DNA of 64,000 nt from Ketobacter sp. MCCC 1A13808. Its GTDB lineage: Bacteria; Pseudomonadota; Gammaproteobacteria; Pseudomonadales; Ketobacteraceae. The position numbers and the translations under genes were made by a program. Shown here one piece after another: positions 54,420 through 63,194 of the stretch. Position 1 is the stretch's first letter. Every line of letters starts with the position of its first letter. The stretch lies in assembly GCF_009746715.1 (NCBI RefSeq), contig NZ_VRKW01000003.1:372001-436000 (forward strand). The letters are read 5' to 3'. The notes under the pieces are model-generated. The model did not search any database. It was not told the origin of the DNA and saw only the letters and a program-made list of their open reading frames with translations.

Positions 54420-55268
54420 ATGAGTTCCCCCTTGGTTATTTTTCACGCCAGTTGCCTGGATGGTTTTGGTAGTGCCTATGCCGCCTATGTGCATTTCAAA
54501 TTAAAACATAATGTGGATGCAGAATATTTGCCTGCCAGTCATGGCGACGCACCGCCGGATGTAAGCGGTCGTACGGTTTACATTCTGGACTATGCATATA
54601 AGCGACCGGCCATGGAGCAGGTTTGCAGTCAGGCTGAAAAAGTGGTCGTGCTGGATCATCACATCACGGCGAAAGACGCATTGGTGGGTTTGGATGAGCA
54701 GTTTCAGAATTTGGAATTGGTTTTGGATATGGAGCGTTCGGGGGCGATGATCAGTTGGCAATATTTCCATCAGGAACCGGCGCCCAACTTAATCGCCTGT
54801 ATCCAGGATCGGGATCTGTGGCGCTGGAATGTACCCGATAGCATGGATGTGAATACCGGCTTAATGTCGCACCCGTTTTCATTTGAAGGATGGCACCAGG
54901 TAGCCAACGATCAGCAGGCATGGCAAAAGCTGGTGCATGAGGGCGCGGCAATAAATCGTTTTCGTGCGCAGATGGTGGAGCAGCATAAGCGTGCAGCGAT
55001 GATGGGTGAAGTAGCGGGAATCAGCGTGCCGATTGTGAATTGCCCGCGAGCGATTGTCAGCGAACTGGTGGGAGAACTAGCAGAAGGGCAGCCATTTGCA
55101 GCGGGTTACAGCGATAAAGGCACCCGCAGAAGCTGGTCGCTGCGTTCGGCCAAAGACGGTGCCGACGTTGCCAAAATTGCCGAGTTGTTTGGCGGCGGCG
55201 GGCACAAAAATGCCGCCGGGTTTGTCACGCAGCTGAGTGAGAATAATCTGCTGGTGAACCCCGATTAG
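54420..55268 (+). CDS. DHH-family phosphoesterase
   Basis: 282 aa. The DHH motif is in VVVLDHHITAKDAL, with an early FHASCLDGFGSA and a second Asp in VYILDYAYKR. A DHHA1 C-terminal subdomain has LFGGGGHKNAAGF. Such enzymes cleave phosphodiester bonds (RecJ-like, nanoRNase or cyclic dinucleotide substrates); which one applies cannot be told, though the small size suggests a short nucleotide substrate. It converges on ygiQ. Confidence 0.88.
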   Translation: MSSPLVIFHASCLDGFGSAYAAYVHFKLKHNVDAEYLPASHGDAPPDVSGRTVYILDYAYKRPAMEQVCSQAEKVVVLDHHITAKDALVGLDEQFQNLELVLDMERSGAMISWQYFHQEPAPNLIACIQDRDLWRWNVPDSMDVNTGLMSHPFSFEGWHQVANDQQAWQKLVHEGAAINRFRAQMVEQHKRAAMMGEVAGISVPIVNCPRAIVSELVGELAEGQPFAAGYSDKGTRRSWSLRSAKDGADVAKIAELFGGGGHKNAAGFVTQLSENNLLVNPD

Positions 55269-55280
55269 GGCCGACAGACC

Positions 55281-57512
55281 CTAACGTTTCGGTTTTCCAC
55301 CCCGCTTAATCGCTTTACGAGCAGCTTTTCCCGGTCGGTTACCCGCCCTGGGTGGCAAACCGGTATGTTGCGTCAGAATTTTTCCGCGCCCCGCTTTCGC
55401 TCTGCCGGCTGATTGTTTCGCAGCGGTTTTTGAAGAAGCATGGTTGGCCGGTTGAGTGGGCGGAATCAGATGCTTTTTACCGTAGCCGATCAAATGCGCT
55501 TTACCCATATTTTTTAGCGCTTCGCGCAATATCGGCCAATTATCCGGATCGTGGTAACGCAAAAACGCTTTATGCAGACGACGTTTCAGCTCCCCTTTCG
55601 GAATCACCATCTTGTCGGATTTATAATTCACCCGATGAATCGGATCTTTCTCGGTATGGTACATGGTGGTGGCCATGGCCATCGGGGAAGGATAAAAGGT
55701 TTGCACCTGGTCAGCGCGAAAGCCATTGGACTTTAACCAGAACGCCAGCCCCAACATGTCCTCATCCGTCGTGCCGGGGTGGGCAGCGATAAAGTACGGG
55801 ATCAGGTATTGTTCTTTGCCTGCTTCTTTTGAAAACCGATCAAACATTTCTTTGAACTGATCATAAGCCCCCATGCCGGGCTTCATCATTTTGGAAAGGG
55901 GACCGCTTTCGGTGTGTTCCGGCGCAATTTTCAGATAGCCGCCCACATGGTGGGTCACCAGCTCCTTAACGTATTCCGGATCCAGAACCGCCAGATCGTA
56001 GCGTAAGCCGGAAGCGATCATTACCCGTTTTATGCCTTTCAACTCCCTGGCACGCCGATACAACCGCGTGGTCGGGGATTGGTCGGTGACCAGATTTTTG
56101 CAGATGGTGGGGAACACACAAGATAAACGCCGGCAGTTGGCGTGGATCTCTTCGCTGACGCAATTCAGGTGATACATGTTGGCCGTTGGGCCACCCAGAT
56201 CCGAAATGGTGCCGGTGAAACCCGGTGTCATGTCACGGATTTTTTCAATTTCCCGAACCACAGAATCTTCTGACCGACTCTGTATTACCCGGCCCTCGTG
56301 TTCAGTAATGGAACAGAACGAGCAGCCGCCAAAACAACCTCGCATAATGTTCACGGAAAAGCGGATCATGTCATAGGCGGGAATTTTGGCGTCGCCGTAT
56401 GCGGGGTGGGGTACCCGTTGGTAGGGCAACTCAAAAACGTCGTCCAGTTCCTCGGTGCTCAGGGGCACAGGTGGCGGGTTCAGCCAGACATAGCGGTCGC
56501 CGTGTTTTTGTACCAGTGTGCGGGCGTTGGAAGGGTTAGTTTCCAGGTGCAGAACCCGTGACGTGTGCGCATAGAGCACGGGATCCTTACTGACCTTTTC
56601 GTAGGACGGTAACAGCACGTATTGTTGCTTACTGCCAGCCGCAGGACGGATATAAACCACCTGGGCGCCCGTTGTCACCGGTGCGTCTTCTTTCGCGCCA
56701 CCCTGTGTGGCGCAGGGTGCCTCCATGGCAACGTTGTTTTCTTCCCAGTGATAAGGGTTTTTATGAGCATCAACGCGCCCGGGGGTGTCAATCCGGGTGG
56801 AATCCTTCACTTCCCAGTCCACCGGCAGTTCCGACAGCATGCAGGCCGTGCCGCGTACATCACGGATTTCTTTCATTTCCTGGCCGGCTGCCACCCGGTG
56901 AGCCACTTCCACCACCGCCCGTTCTGCGTTGCCGTACACCAGCAAGTCGGCCTTGGAATCCATCAGCACACTGCGGCGGACTTTATTGGACCAGTAATCG
57001 TAGTGCGCGATGCGGCGCAGGCTGGCTTCAATGCCCCCTGCCAGCACCGGAGTGTCTTTATAGGCCTCGCGGCAGCGCTGGGTATAAATCAACACAGCCC
57101 GGTCAGGGCGTTTGCCCCCTTCATTGTTGGGGGTATAGGCATCGTCGTGACGGATTTTCAGATCGGCGGTATAGCGGTTGATCATGGAATCCATATTACC
57201 GGCGGACACCGCAAAAAACAGATTAGGCTGACCCAGCGTACGGAATGCGTCTGCTGATTGCCAGTCCGGTTGCGCAATGATGCCAACCCGAAACCCCTGT
57301 GATTCCAACAACCTACCGACTACCGCCATGCCGAAGCTGGGGTGGTCTACATAGGCATCCCCGCTGATGATGATAATGTCGCAGCTATCCCAGCCGAGCG
57401 CATCCATCTCCTGGCGGGACATGGGTAAAAAGGGCGCGGTGCCGTAACATTCCGCCCAGTAACGGGGGTAAGTAAACAGGGATTTAGCAGCTTGCATAGG
57501 AAGTAGGTACAT
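55281..57512 (-). CDS. ygiQ: YgiQ-family radical SAM protein
   Basis: 743 aa. N-terminal UPF0313 domain with [20 protein letters not shown] and [20 protein letters not shown]; radical SAM cluster CFGGCSFCS (CxxxCxxC); then [20 protein letters not shown]. The C-terminal tail is very basic ([18 protein letters not shown]). The family is widely conserved but its chemistry is not established. The start could also be ATG 57497. Confidence 0.93.
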   Translation of the reverse strand: MYLLPMQAAKSLFTYPRYWAECYGTAPFLPMSRQEMDALGWDSCDIIIISGDAYVDHPSFGMAVVGRLLESQGFRVGIIAQPDWQSADAFRTLGQPNLFFAVSAGNMDSMINRYTADLKIRHDDAYTPNNEGGKRPDRAVLIYTQRCREAYKDTPVLAGGIEASLRRIAHYDYWSNKVRRSVLMDSKADLLVYGNAERAVVEVAHRVAAGQEMKEIRDVRGTACMLSELPVDWEVKDSTRIDTPGRVDAHKNPYHWEENNVAMEAPCATQGGAKEDAPVTTGAQVVYIRPAAGSKQQYVLLPSYEKVSKDPVLYAHTSRVLHLETNPSNARTLVQKHGDRYVWLNPPPVPLSTEELDDVFELPYQRVPHPAYGDAKIPAYDMIRFSVNIMRGCFGGCSFCSITEHEGRVIQSRSEDSVVREIEKIRDMTPGFTGTISDLGGPTANMYHLNCVSEEIHANCRRLSCVFPTICKNLVTDQSPTTRLYRRARELKGIKRVMIASGLRYDLAVLDPEYVKELVTHHVGGYLKIAPEHTESGPLSKMMKPGMGAYDQFKEMFDRFSKEAGKEQYLIPYFIAAHPGTTDEDMLGLAFWLKSNGFRADQVQTFYPSPMAMATTMYHTEKDPIHRVNYKSDKMVIPKGELKRRLHKAFLRYHDPDNWPILREALKNMGKAHLIGYGKKHLIPPTQPANHASSKTAAKQSAGRAKAGRGKILTQHTGLPPRAGNRPGKAARKAIKRGGKPKR

Positions 57513-57691
57513 CAGAAGGTAAAAAGAGCGGACATTTTAACGGAATTAGACGCTTCTTGCATCCAGGCAAGCGTAATGGGGGGCACTCTTTTAAGTGCTA
57601 ACGTGGGGAGCTTGGTTCATTGGCAAAATAGACGGCATTCCCCGCCACACCCACTCCGGCAGGAGCGGGCGATGTATCGGGAAGTCTTCGG

Positions 57692-58054
57692 TTAAACCCG
57701 TTGCAGTTGTTTCTCCAGATCCAGTACTTTGCGTCGTGCCAATGCCAGGTTGGTTTTACCTTTGTCCAGCACCATATAAATGAACAAGCCTTCGTTTGAA
57801 ATGCTGGGGCGGATAATGTGAATTTGTTTATCCAGCGTAATTAAAATGTCTTCAATGCCACCGGAGATGCCCAGGGATTTCATGGTTTTTAACTTCGCGT
57901 TAACTACGTCACTATTGCCGGCAGCCGCTAACTCAAGATCAACACCGCCACCTTGGCTGCCCAGCAGCATACCAGAGGTGTAATCAACAATAGCACAGCC
58001 GAGTGCTCCGTCGATTTCCATTAGCCCGTTTATGGTATCGGATATATTTGACAT
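57692..58054 (-). CDS. Roadblock/LC7-domain protein (2)
   Basis: 120 aa, a single roadblock/LC7 fold: INGLMEIDGALGCAIVDYTS, GMLLGSQGGGVDLELAAAGN, GGIEDILITLDKQIHIIRPS. Such proteins act as GAPs or partners of small GTPases of the MglA/COG2229 type, and are the CvnB component of actinobacterial conservons. It is the last gene of the leftward operon with the GTPase and a second roadblock protein. Confidence 0.82.
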   Translation of the reverse strand: MSNISDTINGLMEIDGALGCAIVDYTSGMLLGSQGGGVDLELAAAGNSDVVNAKLKTMKSLGISGGIEDILITLDKQIHIIRPSISNEGLFIYMVLDKGKTNLALARRKVLDLEKQLQRV

Positions 58055-58110
58055 GTTTCTTCTCCTTGATTAAAACGTATTAAGAGTTGTGGTTATGTGC
58101 TTAAAAAATA

Positions 58111-58518
58111 TTAAGCTTGTTCAGCTTGGATTTGTTGTCTTATATCCTCAGCAAGTCGATTGATTAAGACCCTAACTTTTCCGATATTCATGGATTCGGT
58201 TGCGGACATGGCCAACACGAAATCCCTGGCATCGAAACTTAAAGAAACAAACGCGATGTTGCCCTGCTCAGCTTCAATAAACGTGATTTTGAAATGCTTT
58301 GATAAAATTTGTTTTGAAACCGCATTGCTCACTGAGTAAAGCGTGCTTGATGCGGCGGCCATAGTGTCAATATCAAAACTAATGGATTCGCGAGATTGGT
58401 TCTGCACAGGAAATCCATCTGTAGTAGCAAGACTGACTACTTCAACTTCGTCATACAGTTCCATATATTTCTGGAATACAATTCCGGCGGCGTGCGCCAC
58501 GTTGCTATTATCCGACAT
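58111..58518 (-). CDS. Roadblock-like protein (1)
   Basis: 135 aa with a roadblock-like alpha/beta pattern: [68 protein letters not shown]. Start [10 protein letters not shown] at 58518 overlaps the GTPase stop by 11 nt; a longer start at 58569 overlaps it by 62 nt and is less likely. It differs from the other roadblock protein, so the pair may form a heterodimer with the GTPase. Confidence 0.75.
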   Translation of the reverse strand: MSDNSNVAHAAGIVFQKYMELYDEVEVVSLATTDGFPVQNQSRESISFDIDTMAAASSTLYSVSNAVSKQILSKHFKITFIEAEQGNIAFVSLSFDARDFVLAMSATESMNIGKVRVLINRLAEDIRQQIQAEQA

Positions 58519-59086
58519 CTTCTTCAAATCGCTCGTAATCTTCAGGTGTGTTATTTTCATTGATGGCATCGAATAGCTGCAAAATCATAAATGATGATTC
58601 CACATCTCGAGGATCAACAGGATAGATGGGTGGCGTTAACCCGTAGTCATCCAACACCATCTGTATGAATTCATATAATGTATCCAGCTCGCCTTCATCG
58701 GCTTCCTCACAGTGAGTCACGCCGATCATTACGGGGATGTTTTTTTCGTAAGGCGAGAAGTGGTTGATGATATTATCCAGTTGCTCGGAATCGAATCCGT
58801 CCCCGTATTTCACTAATATTAGCAGGCCCCAAAGCCCCTGCGAGACCATGTCCCATAAAAGTGAAAAGCGTTTCTGACCCGGTAGTCCGTAAAGACCTAA
58901 AGCAACATCCTCGGCCAACGACAGCCTTCCGTAGTCGATGCCGACAGTGGTAAATTCTTTGCCGATATCGACGCTTGATTTTGCCTCTGTAGCAAAAGGG
59001 GATATCTCGCTGATCGTATTGATTAGCTGAGTCTTGCCAGCTCCGACTTCTCCGACCACCGCAAGTTTTTTATAGATCTTGCTCAT
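58508..59086 (-). CDS. COG2229/MglA-like small GTPase
   Basis: 192 aa. G1 is GEVGAGKT (12-19), G2 TTVGIDYG (46-53), G3 reduced to [10 protein letters not shown] (no Asp), G4 replaced by THCE (124-127). This pattern is typical of COG2229 prokaryotic GTPases, such as the CvnD component of Streptomyces conservons. They switch with roadblock proteins and often control polarity or signalling. It starts 6 nt after the BLUF-like gene and is followed by two roadblock genes. Confidence 0.82.
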   Translation of the reverse strand: MSKIYKKLAVVGEVGAGKTQLINTISEISPFATEAKSSVDIGKEFTTVGIDYGRLSLAEDVALGLYGLPGQKRFSLLWDMVSQGLWGLLILVKYGDGFDSEQLDNIINHFSPYEKNIPVMIGVTHCEEADEGELDTLYEFIQMVLDDYGLTPPIYPVDPRDVESSFMILQLFDAINENNTPEDYERFEEDVG

Positions 59087-59092
59087 ACTGTC

Positions 59093-59977
59093 TCAATTCG
59101 CTTGCTTTTTAGGTGTGGTAATAAATTTCTTCAGCAGATGGCTGAACCGATCTGCTTTTTCTGGAACCGGGTTCTGGGCTTTCACAGGCATAGGCGTGTC
59201 GGCGTCGGAGCCCGTTTTTACCAGCAGGGTCCCGGCATCTTGCAACTGGATTAAAAACTCAACAAGCTCAGATTCCGATGGCCATATTTCTTTGCTCAGT
59301 ATGTGTTGATAGGACACATAGCGATGGCTTAACAGTGAACAGGTTTTCATCCCTTTCGGGTTCAAGCGCATTTGCGTTGGCTTGGGCCAGGATGAAAGCG
59401 ACAAAGCACATCCGACAAATTGAGTCGGGTTCGCCGGCTTTGATGCGGGAGCACTTTCAACCGCTTGCGTGATGGGGGCCGGCTTTATCGGGTGCGGCTT
59501 TATTGGGGCAGGACCCGCACCTTCATTTTTCTGCAGGGAATCGTCTGCCTCTGGAGTCAGATTTCGTTCGGCGATAAAGATGTCTTCGTACAGCTTTCTG
59601 TCTTTAGGTGATTCAAATACAAAGTCTTTTTCCAATACCTTTTTGAGTTTGGCAAGAAAGGTCTGCGGGGTTTTCACGCCAGGTTTGACTAGCCGGATAA
59701 ACCAGGTATTAAAGTAGGGCTTTTCAATATCGCAATTAACAATAATACTGCAGCGTTCGAATCGGCTGTCCCGCCTTATTCTGTACGCCGCGCTGGCAAC
59801 AGCCGTCGCTTCCCCTTCCAGCACTTGCAATACGATATTTTTATAGACAACGAACACGCCGTTCACATCGTGCTGGCTATTGAATTTTCGCGATTCATCA
59901 TAGCTGCTCATCAGGGGAGCAGACAGACGACTTTGTGGCGCAAGGGGCAGCATTCCTATACAAACAATTCGCTTCAT
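59093..59977 (-). CDS. BLUF-like sensor protein with degenerate flavin-site residues
   Basis: 294 aa. Residues 1-100 follow the BLUF blue-light domain: FNSQHDVNGVFVVYK then VLQVLEGEATAVASAAYRIR and YFNTWFIRL. By alignment with AppA, the flavin-site Gln (Gln51), Asn (Asn33) and Trp (Trp92) are kept, but the key Tyr is Cys6 (RIVCIG) and Met106 is Ile94. The classic photocycle is therefore unlikely. A Pro/Ala-rich linker (about 155-195) leads to a C-terminal domain (about 200-260) of unknown type (RYVSYQHILSKEIWPSESEL). First gene of the GTPase/roadblock operon. Confidence 0.65.
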   Translation of the reverse strand: MKRIVCIGMLPLAPQSRLSAPLMSSYDESRKFNSQHDVNGVFVVYKNIVLQVLEGEATAVASAAYRIRRDSRFERCSIIVNCDIEKPYFNTWFIRLVKPGVKTPQTFLAKLKKVLEKDFVFESPKDRKLYEDIFIAERNLTPEADDSLQKNEGAGPAPIKPHPIKPAPITQAVESAPASKPANPTQFVGCALSLSSWPKPTQMRLNPKGMKTCSLLSHRYVSYQHILSKEIWPSESELVEFLIQLQDAGTLLVKTGSDADTPMPVKAQNPVPEKADRFSHLLKKFITTPKKQAN

Positions 59978-60477
59978 TTGGTTTGATTACTTCCCTTCGA
60001 CTTAAAACGTGCTCTGTTTCAATAGCTTGTAAAATCACATATGGCTGATTTGGGTTGTCTGTACGATCGTCTCGGTTAGCGATAGGCGCAATCGCGTGTA
60101 TCCAACAATGTTCAGGATCACTCATATGAGGTAATGCCTATATAAAATTAGGATAGTCAAGTTGTTTGGATATACAAATATTAAGGCAGCTTGGGTGCTG
60201 GCTAATATGCACTAATGTGATGCGTGTTTTAAATTGATCAAGTTGGCACATGTGCACGAGATTTGAGTCGATCTGACTGCCAGGTCCGTGTAAAAAAATG
60301 TCGATTCGTGCCCATTAATGATCAAGAAAACGTCAACCACAAAGCCTGCTAATCGCCTGGAAGGGGTTAGGGAATCGACGCGCCTATTATTCCAAAACTA
60401 TCTAAGCGCCCGGTGCTGCGTTGCTATGATTAATAAGATGTCTGAATGAATTAGCTCACTGGAACACGAAGTACTCG
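59978..60477. promoter_or_regulatory. 500-nt divergent control region of the signalling island
   Basis: Lies between the leftward BLUF-like/GTPase operon and the rightward REC-PAS operon, so it should hold both promoters. A perfect 10-bp palindrome GCACATGTGC is at 60246-60255. The rest is AT-rich with no convincing gene. A minus frame (59898-60125) overlapping the BLUF-like N-terminus has no support. Confidence 0.4.
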
Positions 60478-61293
60478 ATGGAACGACATATATTAATTGT
60501 TGATGATGAAGCCAATATTCTTAGCGCATTGGACAGGCTGCTTGATGAGGGTGGGTTCGTAGTTCATCGTGCGAGCAGTGGCGAAGAAGGGTTGCAGGTC
60601 ATTGATAGCAATCCGCAGATCGGCGTGATTCTGTCGGATCAGCGAATGCCGGGTATGACGGGGACTGAATTTCTTAAAGCGGTCAAAGAAACCCGTGAAT
60701 CCGTCGTTCGCATGATCTTGAGTGGCTATTCAGAGCTTAATGCAATCACGCAAGCAATCAATGAAGGCTCAATTTTCAAGTTCGTTAGCAAGCCCTGGGA
60801 TGACTTTCTTCTGCTGAATACGGTGAAGGAAGCGTTCGAGTATTTTGAGCTGGCAGAACACAACCGCCATTTGACAGAAGAGCTGCAAAGCTCCAATCAT
60901 CAGCTAGCTGAACTTAATCGGAACCTGGAACGTCTGGTTGACGAAAAGGCAAACAAGCTCAAACTGCATGTTGCATCTTTAAAAACGTATCAGGAAGCCA
61001 TGGAATATTTCCCTTTTGGGGTTCTTGGTATTGATCCGTCCGGAAACATTGTTCTGGAAAACAAAGCCGCCAGGGACATGATATCGAAAACGAAAACAAG
61101 CTTGATCGGCTTTCAATTGGACCAGGCAGTCGAAGGCGATTGGGCAATTCTGATCTCTCAGGCGGAGCGGTTTAATCTCGATTCAGAGCAAAACCCTATT
61201 CATTTTTCTCTGAACAATCATAACGTCAGTATATTCAGGCTAGACAGGGAAGCGAAATCGTTTGGTCAGCTTATTGTTTTGGCGGCCGGCTAA
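60478..61293 (+). CDS. Response regulator with PAS-like C-terminal domain
   Basis: 271 aa. The receiver domain (1-120) has Asp9-Asp10, phosphoacceptor Asp54 in LSDQRMPGMTG and the conserved Lys in FKFVSKPWDD. A coiled coil (about 125-165) joins a PAS-like domain (about 175-270; MEYFPFGVLGIDPSGNIVLE). There is no DNA-binding or enzymatic output, so it probably works by protein contacts. First gene of a rightward operon; HDOD gene follows after 14 nt. Confidence 0.88.
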   Translation: MERHILIVDDEANILSALDRLLDEGGFVVHRASSGEEGLQVIDSNPQIGVILSDQRMPGMTGTEFLKAVKETRESVVRMILSGYSELNAITQAINEGSIFKFVSKPWDDFLLLNTVKEAFEYFELAEHNRHLTEELQSSNHQLAELNRNLERLVDEKANKLKLHVASLKTYQEAMEYFPFGVLGIDPSGNIVLENKAARDMISKTKTSLIGFQLDQAVEGDWAILISQAERFNLDSEQNPIHFSLNNHNVSIFRLDREAKSFGQLIVLAAG

Positions 61294-61307
61294 CAAGGAA
61301 GCCTGCG

Positions 61308-62123
61308 ATGGATGAAAAGCACCAGTATCTGATTGATCAGGTTAATCGTATCAGTCCGTTGAATCCGGTGATGTTGGATTTGCTTGCAGCGTTACAGAAT
61401 AAGGAAAGCCAAGCATCCGATTTAAAACATATTATTGAATCTGATGCGAATACTTCTGCTTCTATCCTTAAAATCGCAAATTCACCGTTCTATGGGTTGT
61501 CCGGCCGGATACGATCCATTCAGGACGCCTGCGTATTGCTAGGCTACGATCAGTTGAAAAATATAATTTATGCGTCGGCACTGAACGAGGCGACCCATAA
61601 AGGCCCCCATGTCGAGTGGCGCATGAAAATGAGGGAGCATACGTTGTCTACCGCGATCATTTGTAGCCAGCTAGAGAAACATACATCAGCGGTAACGGCG
61701 GGCGCAGGGTATGCTTCCGGTTTGCTACATGAGCTTGGAAAGCAAGTAATGATGGCTGAGTTTCCTGATAGCTTCAGTGAGTATATGGCCGCCGAGGAGG
61801 AGGGTGAAAAGCAAGCGTTTATCGAGATTTTCATCGAGATCGGCGATGTTCTAGCTCGGCGATGGCACTTGCCAGACGAGCTGCGTGCCTGTATCCAATA
61901 TCATCGTAGCCCAGACTCCGCACCGAAAGAGTTCAGTAAACTCGTTGAGCTGGTTTATTACGCCCACGCTATTGCGGTAGAGCAAGGTTACCCGTCACCA
62001 GGGGAGCTGCGAACCAACGATAGCCAAGAAAATTCATATCCAGAACACATAATCCCCTTAATCCCACCTCTAGCTCAATTCCTGGAAGACGCTCTGCAAC
62101 AGGATGTGCAATCTAAACGGTGA
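61308..62123 (+). CDS. HDOD-domain protein
   Basis: 271 aa. The HDOD domain covers most of the protein: RISPLNPVMLDLLAALQNKE, ANTSASILKIANSPFYGLSG, ASGLLHELGKQVMMAEFP. HDOD proteins are HD-like folds usually without nuclease residues and act as signalling scaffolds, often next to response regulators. It lies between two REC proteins with gaps of 14 and 6 nt. Confidence 0.9.
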   Translation: MDEKHQYLIDQVNRISPLNPVMLDLLAALQNKESQASDLKHIIESDANTSASILKIANSPFYGLSGRIRSIQDACVLLGYDQLKNIIYASALNEATHKGPHVEWRMKMREHTLSTAIICSQLEKHTSAVTAGAGYASGLLHELGKQVMMAEFPDSFSEYMAAEEEGEKQAFIEIFIEIGDVLARRWHLPDELRACIQYHRSPDSAPKEFSKLVELVYYAHAIAVEQGYPSPGELRTNDSQENSYPEHIIPLIPPLAQFLEDALQQDVQSKR

Positions 62124-62129
62124 TTTTTT

Positions 62130-63194
62130 ATGAATACGAGTAAAGTGCTCCTTGTAGACGACGAAAAAAACAATCGAAATTCAATTATTCGCCTTTTTGA
62201 GGATTCCGACTTTACATTCGTGCAAGCTGAGCATGGGCAGGACGCTTTGGATATTCTGGAAACGAATTCGTTTGATCTGATTCTGCTGGATATTAAAATG
62301 CCGGTTATGGATGGGTTTGAGTTTCTGAAACGATTTGCAAATGTGCAACCACGGCCACCTATTTGTATCATGACGGCCTTCAATGATGCTGAGACAAGAA
62401 GAAAAGCCATTCACTTGGGTGCCGATGACTTTATTAATAAACCGTTGGATCCGATCGAGCTCGAAACAAGAATCATCTCGTTACTAAGAATCAGCCGCTA
62501 TCAGCAGGAACTCAATCATTTTAACAAAATGCTGGAAAGCCTAGTGGCTGATAGAACCAAGGAGCTGAGAGAGACATACGAAAAGCTGAAGGTAACCGAA
62601 AAGCAGAATTCCCGAGCTTATCGAGACATGATCACACGGATTGCCAAGTTGGCTGGTTATCGGCATGGCTCAGCGGATATTGATCCACGTAAGCTCAGTT
62701 TATGCGTAGCGGCATTGGGGTGGATTTGTGACTTGCCCGTTGACGAAAGCGAAAATCTTTCGCTCTCCGCGTTGGTTTTTAACATTGGACTCCTTTCATT
62801 GCCGGATAAGTTGTGTGAGACGCCTATCGAAAACCTTAATAAGGATCAGATGACAGTGCTTCTTAGTTACACGATCAAGGGAGCGGAGATATTTGAGGGT
62901 GCTACCAGCAATTTACTGAAACAGGCCTATCACATTTGTCTATCCCACCGTGAGAACTTTGATGGAAGCGGGTATCCGTATCGAAAGAAAGGAACCGATA
63001 TACCGATCGAGGCCCGGTTACATGCCGCAGCCTACCTTATTGTAGAAACGATGGGGCGATTTCCTGAACAACCTCTCAGTCATGTTGAGAACGCACTTCG
63101 AGATCATTCTGGGGTACAGCTTGACCCTTTCATCGTGGAAACTTTGCTTTCCAATCCCGATACGTTAAGTGATCTACTCGAGCAGCTGTCATGA
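62130..63194 (+). CDS. Response regulator with degenerate HD-GYP-like domain
   Basis: 354 aa. The receiver has Asp10/Asp11, phosphoacceptor Asp54 (LLDIKMPVMDG) and Lys in FINKPLDPIE. A coiled coil (about 130-165) leads to an HD-GYP-like domain. Where active enzymes read HDIGK it has FNIGLLSLPDKL, so the metal-binding His-Asp is lost; the later HRENFDGSGYP keeps the GYP signature. Hydrolysis of cyclic di-GMP is unlikely; it may bind the nucleotide or partners. The following gene overlaps by 4 nt. Confidence 0.85.
   Translation: MNTSKVLLVDDEKNNRNSIIRLFEDSDFTFVQAEHGQDALDILETNSFDLILLDIKMPVMDGFEFLKRFANVQPRPPICIMTAFNDAETRRKAIHLGADDFINKPLDPIELETRIISLLRISRYQQELNHFNKMLESLVADRTKELRETYEKLKVTEKQNSRAYRDMITRIAKLAGYRHGSADIDPRKLSLCVAALGWICDLPVDESENLSLSALVFNIGLLSLPDKLCETPIENLNKDQMTVLLSYTIKGAEIFEGATSNLLKQAYHICLSHRENFDGSGYPYRKKGTDIPIEARLHAAAYLIVETMGRFPEQPLSHVENALRDHSGVQLDPFIVETLLSNPDTLSDLLEQLS

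Noticed and set aside
55265-55284. Short inverted repeat TTAGGG/CCCTAA containing both stop codons of the DHH and ygiQ genes
   Set aside because: Only 6 bp, with no T-run; the symmetry follows largely from two facing TAG stops, so it was not called a terminator.
59898-60125. 75-codon minus-strand ORF overlapping the BLUF-like N-terminus
   Set aside because: It is in another frame of the BLUF-like gene, which has clear domain homology; no independent evidence.
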